Shown one piece after another: positions 23,668 to 45,103 of a DNA stretch of 64,000 nucleotides. Below the pieces are notes generated by a model that searched no databases, was not told the DNA's origin, and was given only the letters and a program-made list of their open reading frames with translations. Position 1 is the first letter of the stretch; every line of letters begins with the position of its first letter. Source of the stretch: Liquidambar formosana (taxonomy: Eukaryota > Streptophyta > Magnoliopsida > Saxifragales > Altingiaceae). The DNA lies in NCBI GenBank assembly GCA_039720395.1, contig CM077832.1:33773758-33837757 (forward strand), written 5' to 3'. Position numbers and translations under genes: made by a program.

Positions 23668-24661
23668 GGTACTTTTGTCGAGAATTATGCCTTTATTTGT
23701 TTGAGCTGAATTTATCTGTATGTGTAGCACATTGTTGAATATTAAATACCTGACACTAATAACTGGACTTAAGCAAGTTCATTCCTGATATTGTTAGTTG
23801 ATATTCATCTGGTTTGCTATATGTTTTAGGATAGCAATCATTTTTAGCTGTTAAATATTTTACTTGTTTGGTATGTCACGACTCATGTTTAAGCTTGTCA
23901 CATTAGTTAAATGATTGAGATGTATTCATTTCTGTTGTTGGATGGGATGAGTTTGGTATTTATCATGTACAGGACTCACTCTGTCCTTCTAGACTTCAAA
24001 TTTGCTGTACTTAGCTATACATGGAGTAACTTAGCATATTCTTATTGGTACTTGAATGAAAACTTACAAACTTACACCAATACACTGCAATGTGAAATGC
24101 AAAACTCTGATGACTTTATCCCTTGAGCTAACCCAAATAAGGAGGACACTGGATGATGAGGGGCTGCAAAACCAATGACAAAACAATATATACTTCAGAA
24201 TAGTATGCTCATTAGGTCTAAGACAGAAACTTCAAAGGGGTGGATGAGAGGCTAGCCAGTGAGATATACATAGGTTAGGCTACAGAGAAAATTTTATACT
24301 AAAAAATTTAAAGAGGGAGAGACATTTATAACTTTGAATGGCTACATAGTGATTGAGACACTTTATTGTGAGTTGAAATGTTAATCGTTGGGTTTACAGT
24401 CTTTGAGCTTGGGAGGGAGGGAGGGAGGGAGCGAGACATGGAGTTTCTGTGGCTCCTTATATTATATTAGAGAAATAGATTTTTGTTTTGTTTTGTTTTC
24501 TTGTTTTTTTGTTTTTTAAATAAGAAGATAGATTGAGGAATTTGCAAGGATTGTATCGTATTACCTAGAGAAAGTTAAACCACACAACATAAAATATTGG
24601 TTTTAGATTTATGGTTTAGGAGATGGGGGAAAAATGGAATTTATATCAACAAAAACAAGTA

Positions 24662-24922
24662 CTCCCTCCGTTCCTATTTGACTGTCACTTTTGAAAAAAC
24701 ATGTTTTTTTAGAAATCCCTTTTAAATGCTTTCTCATCAATATAACTGTTTTAGTATACCATTTTTACGTTAAGTGTACAAAACCTTGGAAAATGTAAAA
24801 TACTCATGAAAAAGGGTAGTTTAGGAAATCAATTCAGAAAAGTCATTGACTTTTTGAATGGGACAATAATTTTGGAACATCCCAGAAAGGAAAGGAGGAC
24901 AATAAAAGAGGAATGAAGGGAG
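24662..24922. mobile_element. Stowaway MITE with TA target duplication
   Basis: CTCCCTCCGTTCC at the left and GGAATGAAGGGAG at the right are inverted repeats, flanked on both sides by TA (24660-24661 and 24923-24924). 261 bp, non-coding. Related in sequence to 19091-19355. Confidence 0.88.
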
Positions 24923-25249
24923 TATCATTTAAGGGTAAAATATTAAAAGAAGGAATATGAAATTTAGATGAAGGAACCAACACATTGTGGAATGAAATGG
25001 TTGGTTGCATTAGAATAGTTGCAAAAGAAGTTCTTGGAGAATCTATGGAGAATGGATTTACATAACATGACATGGGTATGGGACTATGGGTACTCCCAGT
25101 AGACATTTCAAAATAATGGAAAATCTTTGAAAAGCAAATGAATCTGACACTTGGACACTTACTAGCACCTGGCACCCTTATCCAAGTCCATGTAACAAAG
25201 GTTAGGCTGGAGCCAAAAAAGAAAAACAAAACATAGGTCGAGGCAAAAT

Positions 25250-25740
25250 GAGCATGTTAGAAAACTCTACATAAGGAAGGAACGAGGAAAGTTATGAACA
25301 TTAGCTAAAAAGGAAGCTAAGAAGGCAGCATGTGAAGCTAAACTCAAAGAGACATAAGATAATTTGTACTATGAGTTAGGCACAAATGATGGGAAGAAAT
25401 ATGTAAATAAAATTGTTAGCAAAAGCGAAAATAAAAGTAGAGATTTAAAGCATGTTAAGTGCATTAAATGTGGGGACCATAGAGTTTTAGTAAAATTGGA
25501 TGAGGAAGGTGGAGCTGTGGACAAATTATTTAATGAGAATCACACAAATAATTTAAGATTAGGAGAACTTAGTAACCCCAGTAAGGATAGATATTATATG
25601 TATTGTTTTGAAGAATTAGGGTAATTGAAGTGATAGTAGTTATGAAAAAGATGAAAGTAGATAAGTTGTGGGGACAAATGGAATTCCCATCAAGGCTTGG
25701 AAGTCTATGTGATGCAGATAAGATGCACAATAAAGGAGGC
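25250..25740 (+). pseudogene. LINE (RTE-type) reverse-transcriptase fragment
   Basis: Open stretch 25364-25624 encodes words typical of plant LINE ORF2: YYELGTNDGKKY, RDLKHVKCIK, VDKLFNENHTN, RLGELSNPSKDRYYMY. Before it, in the same frame, the plus strand reads KEAKKAACEAK; after it come VVMKKMKV and then frame breaks, which corresponds to the linker before the reverse-transcriptase core. It is far too short and interrupted to work. It is a relic of a non-LTR retrotransposon. Confidence 0.75.
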
Positions 25741-25904
25741 CATTGGGTATTATTTGGGATATTCTTGTATGGGAATGATCACAATCCAAATTCGAGTAGA
25801 ATTACTTAGTTTATTAATAGTATTTATAAATAAATACGAATAGGAATCAGTTAAGAAGTTATTTTCGTTTTGATTAGTAGCTATGTCTTCTCCAAGAAGC
25901 TACC

Positions 25905-26262
25905 TAGGCTGCATTTGGTTTGAGGGAATGGAATGGAATGGGAGTAGGAACGGAATGGAATGAGAATGAGAATGGGAATGAAATGAGAATAGACATTCCA
26001 TCCCAATGTTTGGTAAGTGATGGGAATGGAATGAAAAAGTATAGGTGGGACCTTTTTTAATGATTTTTACTCATTGAAAGGTAGGAATAGCCATTCCTTT
26101 TGGTTTGGGAAGGAATGGCTATTCCTTCATTGGAGAGAATAGACCCCCACAAAGGAATAGCCATTCCATTCCCTTGTGCAACCAAACACTCACTTTTTTT
26201 TTGTAGAATGGAATCACCATTCCATTCCCTCCCTTATTCCCTCATAACAAACATAGCCCTAG
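25905..26262. mobile_element. hAT-like MITE with 'tttggtttgagggaatgg' ends
   Basis: The left end TAGGCTGCATTTGGTTTGAG is mirrored at the right by CTCATAACAAACATAGCCCTA. The body is built of GGAATGGAATG words that are themselves inverted across the centre. About 358 bp, non-coding. Similar ends occur at 60382-60483. Confidence 0.7.
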
Positions 26263-28567
26263 TTGCTTCTCTAAAATGCTAGCTAGTTGTTTCTCTAGGA
26301 AGCTACCTAGATGCTTCTCTAAGTAGGTACTTAGTTTCTTATGTAGGAAGATAGTAGTTCCTTCTATAAGGCGCTCCCTACTCTATCAAATCAGGTAATA
26401 AGTTCTCTTTTGGATAGTTTTGGAATGAATTGAAGATTGTGTTTGCTTACTAGGGTTACTAGTAGTGTTTCCCCATTCTTTCTCTCGTAGTTTCTTTTCT
26501 CTTTCAATTGTCTCTCGCTTCTTCTTTTTCTTCTTATTTTTCTACTCTATAGTTCTTTAGAATCTCTCTCTCTCTCTCTCTCTAGGTTTACTAGTAGTGT
26601 TCCCCCACTATTTCTCTCAGTTTCTCTTCTCTTTCAATTATCTCTCTCCTCTTCTTCTTTTTCTTCTTATTTTTTTACTCTATTGTTCTTTAGAATCTCT
26701 CTCTCTCTCTCTCAGGTTACTAGTAGTATTTCCCCACTCTTTCTCTCTTAGGGTTACAAAAAATATTACTTTAATAAATATAAACTTACCAACTAGTATG
26801 TGAAAAAAACAAAGAAATAAATAGAAGGGAAAAATGAAAAACATTTCTTTTTTCAGTAAAAGGAAAACATGTGTGTCCATTGACCAGGCTTAATATTTTT
26901 TGAAACATGATTTGATAAAAATCAAGCAAGATGGTCAAATTAGTGAATATATATGATCACAAATCATGTCTAAAAGATTATTTAAATTCATTGTACAAAC
27001 TTTACATTTAATGTCAATAGTTTTATGAGTTACTTGTGTAGTAGTGCTGAGGTAAGTGTTCTCCAGCCCTTGGATTGGATTTCTGGGATAATCTTATAAT
27101 CCAAATTCCAAAATTATTAGTGGAGTAAGGGAAGAAAGGACTGTCAAAAGGATCCCAATTAGAGAGGGAGGATATGGTGAGATGTTGGTACCAATTCTTT
27201 TGGATTCAGATATGGTGAGATGTCATTGTTTTCTGTGGGATACTTGATGGGGAAATGTATAAAAATTGTACTTCTTGATAATTGGGTTGGTGATGGGAGT
27301 CAGGTTGCATAGTTTTAGACCCACCAAACTTGACTCAACGTGAAATTAATTGGTTGTTAGTTATTTGAAGCTACCATATTATAGCCCATAATGCTCTCTG
27401 TTCAGTAATGCACTCTCTGTAGAAATTTGAATCTGCTAAATGAGAGTTTGTTTGTCAAAAACGCCTTTCTTTCTTTCTTTATTTTTCTTTTGGGATTTTA
27501 TACTGAAATGCTCTTCCAAACTGGTCTGTTGATGGCATTACTGCAGATGCCAATGTGTGCCATGCAGCTTTTGGACAGGTTACCATCTCAGATGGCCTTG
27601 CATGTCTCAAAGTTGACTAGTGGTGCAGATCCACCCCCCCCCCCCCCCCCCCCCCAAACCAACAAAAAAAAGAGGAAAAAAAACTGAATTAAAAAAAAAA
27701 AAAAAAAGCAGAGAGAGAGAGAGAGAGAGCAGTTCATCTTAAATTTTAAAGCAATTGGCTATTGTGTTGAATTTTTGGCTCCTCTGCTAGGCTGTTGCAG
27801 TGATCGCCAAAGCCATTGTAATGACATTTTGCAGAAGGAAGCGAAGGAAATTTCTGCGTACATGGGTGGCAGTTGAATGTATGTTTATTTTGTTTATCAG
27901 GAAGCAAGGGAATTTTAAAGCTTGCATTGTTTCATTTGGAGACGGGGAGAATATTTTTGAAAATTTGTCACGGAGGTTTTAATTTGTATAGTCGAAAGTT
28001 ACCGGCACAAGCGTTTCTATGGCATGTCTCACCCTAATGACATAGTGGGGTTTGCAAAGGTTTTGGTTTTAACTCTGCATGAGGTCTATGTGTTTTCCTA
28101 TTGTTTGGCAAAAAGAAAAAAATAAAATAAAATAATAATAATAATAAAATACAACCCTTATAAGAATCTTCCCTGAAGTCTGGAGACCATTCCTCCAATT
28201 ATGATTCTTGGCATTGCTAATGTGCCAAATGAGTTCTACCAGGAAAAAGTGGAATCTCAATTGAGGTGATTGGATGGCTTTTAGCACAACTGGGCTACTT
28301 AAAGACGGCCATAAATGTCACTTCCCCCTACCTCTGTTGCTTTAGGGCACCTTCATCACTGCCTCTTCCTTTCCTTGTCCTTTGCCACCAGCACCCCTCA
28401 CTGCCATTGCCACTGAGTCTCCGCCACAACCGGTTCTTTTCAACCATTGTCTCTGCCACCAATAAATTACTTGTCCTGCATTCTTTTGTATCTTTTGTGT
28501 CAAATTTTGTAATAGAAGCTTGGAGCAGTATGCCAAAGGGACAAAACTGCCTGCGATCTCGCGCCTC

Positions 28568-28613
<46 letters not shown>

Positions 28614-30350
28614 TTTAGGTTATGTTTGGTATACCGGATAAGTTGGATTGGATAAACATATCATTTTCATATGCTTTGTGCTATTTTCAAATAAGGGATA
28701 TAAATATCCATATTATCAATAGGATAATTATATCTTCCACATACAGGATATAATAAATCCATCTAGAGAGATGACATATTTTTATCCTATAATATTATCT
28801 TATTTAAAAATAACAATGGGATAGAAAATTATCCAAAAACTGTCTTTTCTACTTCAAACAAAGCTAGTAAAAACTTTTTTTTTATCTAACAATCATATCC
28901 TATCCAACCTTTTTTATCCAGCATACCAAACATGGCATTATAGTTTAGATCTTTTAAGGGACCCCTTAAGTAAGTTAGGTATGAGTTTTTAATCTCTGCC
29001 ATTTATTATTGATTCAACATCGGCTGATGACCTGCTTTTTATGTTAAATTATATACACACCATGATCAAGACTGGGTAGGAAACTTGCCCAAAGCTTTTT
29101 TTGCCACCTACGAGCCATTGAATGCCTTAAAAATGATATTCGTTTAGTTAAGCAGTTAAGTTTTGGATGTACTTTTTAAAGATCATTGTTTTAACTCTTC
29201 GTGATATAAAAAAAGAAAGAAAAATATATTGTGAAAAAAATAACAGTAAAATTGTCTTAGTAGTGCTCGTTGCAAAGACGTTGCTTAAAAGACTGCAAAA
29301 GCAAAACGCCGTCGTCTTGCGTAATCCGTGAGAAAGGGGAAGTAGGTAACAGCTTAACCTCACATCGCGAGCATAATTTGGTGCGACCATGTTAGGTATG
29401 CCATGACAATTGACAGATGGTTAAATTTCTGGATCCTCACCATTTCCTTGGCTATTTTGGTGTGCAGTCCAAATCCGATTTCGCCTACTACAATCGCACA
29501 CGCACTGGGTCATTTAGAAGTGTTGACCTAAATCACTACCTCTCCGATTTCGCCTTACATCCGTTCTTTCTTTTTTCTTTTTTATTTATTTATAAAATTC
29601 TAAAACTTCATTCAATAAGTTGAGCAGAGCACCACCCTACAAGAGATATGATCAAGAGATTTTTGAGGCAGGACGACTTGAACACAAGTTTCTCATCACC
29701 TACCCTTTACTGTTAGATGAACACGGCAATTACCCAATTACCCCCACCCCACACTGTTAGATCAACGTTTATTATTAATACGTGGACACCATAGTCTAAG
29801 GGAAATGTTTACCATGTACAACATTGATTCCCTCAAGAAAAAGAAGAACATTGGCTTTTTAACTCCGGTCATTTGTCAACCACTTAATAGGCATTGGGGC
29901 GGGCTCCACATTTCAACCGTTAGGGTCATGAGGGATTCTTCATAAGTGAATCAATGAGCTCTTTCTCAAGGTAATGTACAAAATTCAAGACAAAAACCTA
30001 TACTATTAGATATAGAACTCTTCAAGAGTTCCCATAGATAAAAATAGGATTTATAATTTGATTACATGAGTTGATCAAAGTTGATGAAGAATTTTAATAT
30101 GAAACATCAAATTTGGATCAATTTGTGTGATCAAAACTGACCGCTTGGTATTTTGCCATTAATTTTTTCTTTTTGGGAGTTTCACAATTGAAGTTCAAGC
30201 TTAAAGTTGAATTAGGGTTTCCACTTGCTTCGAGGGGTCAAGTCTAGTTCAACGGTTCTATTTTATTTACTGAAAAACCTGCCCTGTTTCTATCATTTCT
30301 ATGCAACGTGCGAACCTGATAACGGTTTAAACTCATTGGTGATTGAACCC
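26263..30350. other. Gene-poor interval between the TPR gene and the PAT array
   Basis: CT microsatellites occur at about 26566-26583 and 26698-26714, a 22-base C-run at 27634-27655, GA repeats near 27713, and a GT/AT/AC microsatellite near 28568-28613. Stretches around 27480-28060 have slightly higher complexity and could be remains of exons (for example a frame reading VDGITADANVCHAAFGQV), but I recognise no family and no gene model can be built. Confidence 0.45.
28618..28940. mobile_element. hAT-like MITE (GGTTATGTTTGGTATACCGG ends)
   Basis: GTTATGTTTGGTATACCGGA at the left and TCCAGCATACCAAACATGGC at the right form terminal inverted repeats of about 28 bp. The inside has further inverted GGATAGGATATGATTG-like words. 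About 320 bp, non-coding. It lies directly after a (GT)n(AT)n microsatellite. Confidence 0.7.
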
Positions 30351-30722
30351 AGGCGCGAAACCACCTTAGGCTTAGGGGGGTAGCCGCCTCCCCTCATTTT
30401 CTTTCCAAAAATATTTTATAGCTTAATTTTTCTTGAAATTTTAGATTTACCTCGAAAAAATTTGAAAATCCTTTATTTTTATTTTTTTTTTCCTCCCTAC
30501 GAAAGCTATAATCCTTTTCCCAATAACTCATTTTATTTAATGTTTGAGATCTTATGGAGGACAATTACAAATGTATTGAATTAAAATATAGTTTATCAAT
30601 AAATTATAGAATTTTGTAATTTTTGTCACCTCAAAATTACAAGATAATAAAAAATATAAAAAATAATGAAACTGTGCCAAAGTATGCCTCCCTTAATTCA
30701 AATTCTTGGCTTCGCCTCTGGT
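30351..30722. mobile_element. Possible TIR element upstream of PAT copy 1
   Basis: AGGCGCGAAACCACC (left) and CTTGGCTTCGCCTCT (right) are imperfect inverted ends around AT-rich, non-coding DNA. The word TGCCTCCC / GCCGCCTCCCC also recurs near both ends. Borders are tentative. If correct, it ends about 170 bp upstream of the PAT copy 1 start codon, inside the promoter or leader. Confidence 0.35.
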
Positions 30723-30895
30723 TGAAGCGAACCGGCAGGTTTCACCATCCCGTCCCAAAGAAGTAAAAGCCGCCTTCTTTCAAGTCCACCAACCCTCTCT
30801 CCTTTCCACCAACCCCACCTTTGTCCCTTTAAAGTTTGTTGGTTTTTTAGAAGCGTATCAACAACTTGGAGGTGAGCTCATCAACTTCCCCCAAA

Positions 30896-37632
<6,737 letters not shown>

Positions 37633-39117
37633 TTTAGATCAGTACTAATGCATATTGTGATGATTGTTGTACTCATCTTGGGATCTAAATGTTTATTTTA
37701 TAGTGATTTTAACTTGAATAAAACTCAAGGTCTCTTCTGGGTCCATTTGTTTTCTTCCTATCAGCATCGCTTTTGTACTAGTACAATTAAGTGGCCATCT
37801 GGAAAGACTAGAATATTTCATTAATAAATTTAAGGATTTAATTTGGTCTCTGCTATATTTCCTGCACTCTAAATTATCAAATGGGTATGTTTACAATAAA
37901 TTTAGATTCTCTGGTATTGCAAATTTGCAATAAGATGAAATCAATGCAACATTTTGTACATGCCAAGATTATTGGACAAAAAGATCCCTTGTAGTCTGTA
38001 ATAGATAAATGAATTCATAGGCCTTATGGTGTATCAAGTTACAGATAAGAACAGTTACCTTACAGCAAAACCAGACAACTTTAGGAAAACAGTAGGGTTA
38101 AACCTGTAGAGGATAATCTGTGTTATCGAGAGAAACAACTGACAATAATATAGGCATGTTTATGGGCTCAAATTGAAATTGAAACTGCTGTCTTTGCTCT
38201 AGTGGGCATGGAGCCTATAACAATTAGATTAGTTCCCATCATTCGTATGATTTAGCTCAGATGACATATGCTGCACACTAGCATGTACCCATCCTTACCC
38301 TTTCTTTGGGCTACAGATGCAACTTACGTAAAGACAGTTGGGAATCAATTGCCCTTTAGTTTTTTTTTTTTTTTTTTTTTTTGGAGGGAATTCCTCACTA
38401 GATGACTTTGCTTTAGTTGTACTGACATATTTTACGATGGGTGAAGAAAATTGGAACATCTACAAAGGTTTTAGCTTTGAAAGTTATTGAAAAATGGAGA
38501 GAGAGAGAGAGAGAGAGAGTTAGATTTGTCTTGTTATTGACAATAATCCTGATCATAATTGTTCTATATGTTATGGTATGTGAAGTCTGATGGTATTGGT
38601 CAGTAGGATTTGCCTAAGCGTTTGTGGGGCCGGCCCCCCAAGGTTACCGTACAATGTCCATAAGGGGATATTTTTGGTACTTTTCTATGGTTCTCGTTGG
38701 AAGGTTTGTAACTTGTATTCTCTTTTTTATTTTATTTTTTTTGCCTTAAAGTATAGTAAGATTGTGTGTGAGGTGTGAATGTACCTCAACTAGAGGGGAA
38801 CCACGTAAATCTTCTGTATCTTGCTTCTTGTTTTATTCTTTCTTTCATGATAATCACTGTGTGATAGAGAAGGCTGATTTCTCCCAACACTGTTCTGGAC
38901 ATACCCAACAGGCCAAGGACCCCTTTCATCGAAAGCCCAAACTCGAGTTGAATTACATGACAAAATTGACAATCAATCTTAAAATAGGAAGCATCCTCTT
39001 CTTCAGCCCATGCTTGTCTCTCTTCTTCCTTCACCATTTATAACAGGACGATGATTATGTTGATGATTGGTAAAAACTTGAAACCAAAAACGAAGAAGAA
39101 GGTATTAATAGCTAGAA
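37633..39117. other. Downstream region of PAT copy 1, duplicated NEN upstream sequence
   Basis: No gene. From about 38290 to 39060 it resembles 60560-61020, the region upstream of the intact NEN gene ('ccctttctttgggctacaga', 'ggaattcctc..ctagatgactttgct', 'aaggacccctttcatc'). PAT and NEN were therefore copied together. It includes a T-run (38360-38382) and a GA microsatellite (about 38498-38519). Confidence 0.6.
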
Positions 39118-39395
39118 ATGGAGGCCTTTTAATTAAATTCAAGCAAGAAAGGCAGAGCAGAGATTGTATTCTTCGACTTAGGAACTGATTTACCTAATAG
39201 AGCTGGACAAAGGTTCTGGGTATTGGATTTAGGTGCAATTATAGTGTGCCCGCCTAAACTCGTTGAGCTAGAGACTTAAAGTACCCTCATAAGACCAGGG
39301 GGCTTGTCTGCTGATGCATTGAGGTGCAGTTGCAGAATCGCAGAGATTGGTGGGTCTACTAAGGTCCCTGTTGGAATGATTGTTTTCAAAACCAT
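39118..39395 (+). pseudogene. NEN exonuclease pseudogene fragment (exon 1 only)
   Basis: Aligns with the beginning of the intact NEN gene at 61090. It keeps the ATG and the run around 'gagattgtattcttcgactta', but a small insertion after the ATG brings a stop, a TAA follows in the 'gagctagagact' region, and the catalytic FDLET motif reads FDLGT (Glu to Gly). The middle part of exon 1 is deleted: the text jumps from 'gcattgaggtgcagt' to 'gcagagattggt'. No exons 2-5 follow. It is a by-product of the PAT-NEN block duplication. Confidence 0.85.
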
Positions 39396-40024
39396 GACTA
39401 ATGCCACCATCTGCATGGCTGCAACAATTTAACCGGTTACTACATCAAGGCAGCCACAACCATCATCTCCACCAACTTCTATTAAAAGATTGGCTTAGCA
39501 AAAACTTCATCTTGTTGCCTAATCCTTAATCCCACAGGGCTAACATAAATAATCAGGTGTACCATGCTCTAGGTATGCAATGACAAGGTCAAATTGCGTC
39601 CTCAACTTCTCCTCTACAATTGTAGTAGTGTGCAGTCCAATTCTGAATTCATTGGATGTGTTTGAGTGTTTCCCACCAACCCCATAGAGTATTCTAGTCC
39701 AACAACCCCCGGTGGCTCTGTTTTGACTGTTTCCCACCAACTCCACTCCTTTTAATCTTCAAATTTTGTTGGTTTCATTTGAGCCGAATCAACACCTTGG
39801 GTGCCCATTCCTCTGACTTCTCGGAAAAATGGCAGGCACACTACAGGCCTCATCAAGCATTGCTTTGAGACCTGATCGTTGTCTTGGTCTCCGAGATCCA
39901 CTTGCCGGAGTTTTTTCAAAATCAGATAGCTTCGGATCCATCTCTTTTTCCTCTCATCTCCACAATCTCTCCCAGTATGACTTCTACCTAATTTTTTTTT
40001 TTTTTTTTTTTTTTCCTTTCTAGT

Positions 40025-40057
<33 letters not shown>

Positions 40058-40915
40058 TTAGTTTGGGACAATAATTTAGAAAAAGTAGCATTTTCCTAAT
40101 ATTAACTATATTTGAAAGATCAATAATTTTTCTATATAATTTTGTTTAAAAGATTACTCATATACATTACATCAAATATAGTATTAGCAATACAACTAAG
40201 ACAGATGATATTAATTTGTTATCAAAACAAATATCAACAGAAAATTCAAAATCTATTTATGTCATGTTACAATTTTATAAGGATATGTTAATTAATCATA
40301 AAAATAAAAAATAAAAAACATTCTGACAATCAAAAGTAGCATATCTAAAGAAAAAAATTTTTAAAAAAATGCATTTTAGGATATCGATTTTTCTTTTATC
40401 AGCCATTTTAGGATATTATTAAATGACTCATTTCTATTTTTATCATTTTATACTATGATAGTTAATATTTCTATGTGATACTGCAAACTTGCATGTTCTG
40501 TAGACGTGACGTCATGCAGTAAATTCATTCAATTTCATTGTACATAGCCCAACAATTTTAGACAAATTTCTTATTCCTAACAAGTACCATTTCCAACCTC
40601 ACAAATTCATTTCCTATCCGATAAATTCTTGCAATGCAACTTATCCTTTTAACATTATCATTTTGGAATCACTAGGTTTCCAAATTCTTTTCTTGAACAT
40701 CCCAACATCCTCTAGCCAAATGCATAGTTGGCCTTATTTACAAGTTATTCTTTAACTCGATAGGTAAAAAATACTTTAATTTCTTTCGTTTGAATTAGTT
40801 TGCTTGCCTCTAAAAGGATTTTATCTTAGTTGAAGTACCTGTTGAGCCTAAACGTTGTCAATTCTGAGTTTTTTTTTTTCGTTACTTCAGAAATCCATTT
40901 TATTATCTGATTTAA

Positions 40916-41194
<279 letters not shown>

Positions 41195-41285
41195 TAATCT
41201 TTGTTTTCTAATTGCCTGAGTTTATTAGTTCATACACTAATGAGAAAAGTTAGTATTCATGTTTGTTATATTTTTGAAAAGTTAG

Positions 41286-41390
<105 letters not shown>

Positions 41391-41468
41391 TAATACATTA
41401 TAGATGGAATATTTCTGTCTAAAGAAAAAATTTGCATCCTTACTGCATTTCAAAAACAAAGATTCTAA

Positions 41469-41603
<135 letters not shown>

Positions 41604-42687
41604 TAGATTATTGTTTCATAAATGAAAAATGCTGTGAATCTGTCATATGATTCTTTTGGCTACTTCCTTATGAGCCTGTGAGGTTAATGGTGAAAGTCTA
41701 TTGCTTCCATTCATCTGGCTGTCCGGTAATATAATGTGTATTCAGATCTCATGTTGACCCAAAAAAAAATAAAAAAGAAAAGAAAAGGATCAAGATAGCA
41801 GGTCATAAAATTATAATATGTATACACACTTGATCATTTCTTCCTTTGGAGTTATGATCAGAAATAGTGATATTCTTGTACCATCATGACCATAATTCTC
41901 TGTTTTGGTACAGAGAAAACTCAATGTTTTAATTCAATCATAAAACGTGCTGATTTCCAGCCCACCCCCTCCTTTTTTTTTTTTTCCAACCCCATTAAAA
42001 AAACAAAAAAAAAAAAGAAAATGAAGAATGATTGAGTTGGATAAATCCAAGTGACCTATAGCAAAAGGAAACTTAATATTCCATCTGAAAACATTTTGAT
42101 GACCCACTTTAACTCTAGTTTTCTCATGAACAAGTGTGAAGGAAGACTTAAAATGAAAATGTCCCAAGTCCCAACCAATCAACATTAGGGGGAAAAAGGA
42201 TCTCCCGTCATTGATTGCATAAGTTGCATATCTCCAGGTTTCACTTCTTCGAGATAGTGTATAATTTGGTTATTCTAATAACAAAATGTGGCAAAAAAAA
42301 AAAAAAAAAAAAAAACCAGACTTTCATATTTAAGATTAAAACTAATTTATGGTTTAGAAGTCTAATAAAATTTACATCGTGTGATTTCTCATTCATACTG
42401 CCGTCATGAAAAGCTACCAAGACTATTGTTTTAGATATGGAAGTTGAAATGGAAGGCATGTACTCCAATGGGATAACTACCAAACCCTATTGTAATGGCA
42501 TTGTTTCCCATCCAACAGCCCTCTTCCATGGAGCCACAAAATAAAATGGTTACTTCTTTTGCACATTTGTATAGGCATGTTGCTATTTATTGTTCGTATT
42601 CAATTCATATATTCTGAACCAAAATCATTTTGGTACAATCAATGCTATGTTCTTGGTGATGACATAAATTTGGGGCTGCTAATTTGA

Positions 42688-42990
<303 letters not shown>

Positions 42991-43032
42991 TGACTGAACT
43001 TTATAATCTTCACTGCCATGTGTTCTACTTAG

Positions 43033-43266
<234 letters not shown>

Positions 43267-43370
43267 TGAATGGCTCCTCCATTTTTGATGTCTGAATTAT
43301 TGTGAGTACAACACCTTTTAGAGGTTGGCCTCATAGTGACAATTGATATGTGTAAGTGGGTCATATATAG

Positions 43371-43499
<129 letters not shown>

Positions 43500-44430
43500 T
43501 AAACTCTGTGTGATGCATTTAATTATTACTAATGCATCACTTCAAGTGTAATGCTTGAAGGATCAGCATTACAATATATCACTTCCCTCTCTTTGCACAC
43601 CCCCACCACCACCACCCCCCCCCCTCCAACCCCCACCCAAACACAAAAGGAAAACCCCAAAAGAAACCATTTTGCAGCAGACTTGGTTTGTGGTTTCAGA
43701 TTTGGGGTTTTTGACAGAATATGTCGATATTTCGTTTTCTCAGATGCAAAAATATTTCCTTGGGTTACATGGGTTGAAGAATTTTATCCAAGAGTTCTTT
43801 GGTATTTTTCCCAAATTATTTTCCTTCTTGTTAGACCTAGATATTCTAGCTTTTTGAAGTATGAAACTGATCAGATTGCTCTCCTTCTCTTCTTTGTGAA
43901 TTGGTTAAAAAGAATGATGTTGACAATCTGATGCTAGATGGTCAGGAATTATGTCAGAAGTGTCTGAACAAGATTCTGTACACTGGGTGATTAGGACTAG
44001 TTGGTACAGCCATTTTTCATCTTGATGAAAGCTCGACATTTGGAGATTTTGTTTATACTTAATGTATATAAGAAATGGGGAGGCCCAAATGGAGACGTGC
44101 TGCTTATGGGATGTTACGTATTGTTGAATCCATTTACAAAATTTAGAATTGGATATTTTTGGGAAAATTCATTAAGCCCTATGAGTGACTAAAAGTCCTT
44201 CCTTGTTTTTTTTTTTTTTTTTTGATAAAATACATTTACACCCCTGTATTTACTGACTATTACATTGACACCCCCATCCATTCTGAAATTACACTATCCT
44301 CCCCTTGTCAGAACGGCAACCTTAACCTGATTAACAGAAATATAAAAAGACCAAATTATCCTTCCTTTAAAACAACGTCGTTTTGTGTTTTTGCTCTCTC
44401 CCCCCTGCTGCCCATCGCTTTCTTCTTCTT

Positions 44431-44465
<35 letters not shown>

Positions 44466-45103
44466 CCCTCTGTTTTCCTTTTCTTTTTCTTTTTTTTCTC
44501 CAAACCCTCACACAGTACCTCCCATCGCAGCAAACCCCGCTCGCCTCGCCACGCCGTCGCCGTCGTCGTCGCGTTTGGCATCGTGGTGCAGAGGGAGGGT
44601 GGGTGGGATGGGGGTTTGCTGCTGGAGCAAACTATAACCAGATCTGCTCCATGAAGAGCGTCGGCGAGAGAGCTCGACGAAGGGAAGGCTAGAGCTTGAC
44701 GGAGGGTGGGTCAAAGACTCCATTTTTTCCGGCGAGCGTCAAAGACTCCATTTTTTCCGGCGAGCATTTCTTGTCACTCTCCCTCGACACCAAACCCAAA
44801 CCCATTTTCTGAGAAAAACCAAAGCATCCCCACACTGTCAGAAGCTCGCCGCGAGCTCCTTCTCCCTCTCGTCTCCCCTCTGCTTTCATCTCTTTCTTTT
44901 TTGGGTCCCTTGGAGATGAACGCCATCACCGACGAACCATCAAACCCAAATCGGAAACCCAGAGCATCCCCTTCACCGAGGAGGCTTCGACGCACGGACA
45001 AACCCAAAAAATGCTCGCCAGAAAAATGGAGGCTTCGACGCCGGAAAAGACGAGGGTCTGTACCATATCGGAGTCGAGCGCTTGAATTTCTCTCAGGTTC
45101 AGA

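Noticed and set aside
27427..28060. Possible exons of an unknown gene (VDGITADANVCHAAFGQV... / AGADAVAVIAKAIV)
   Set aside because: No consistent splice model, interrupted by a 22-base C-run and A-runs, and no family recognised.
28266..28655. 129-codon ORF ending in tyrosine/isoleucine repeats
   Set aside because: The end is translation of the GT/AT/AC microsatellite and the rest is unlike any family I know.
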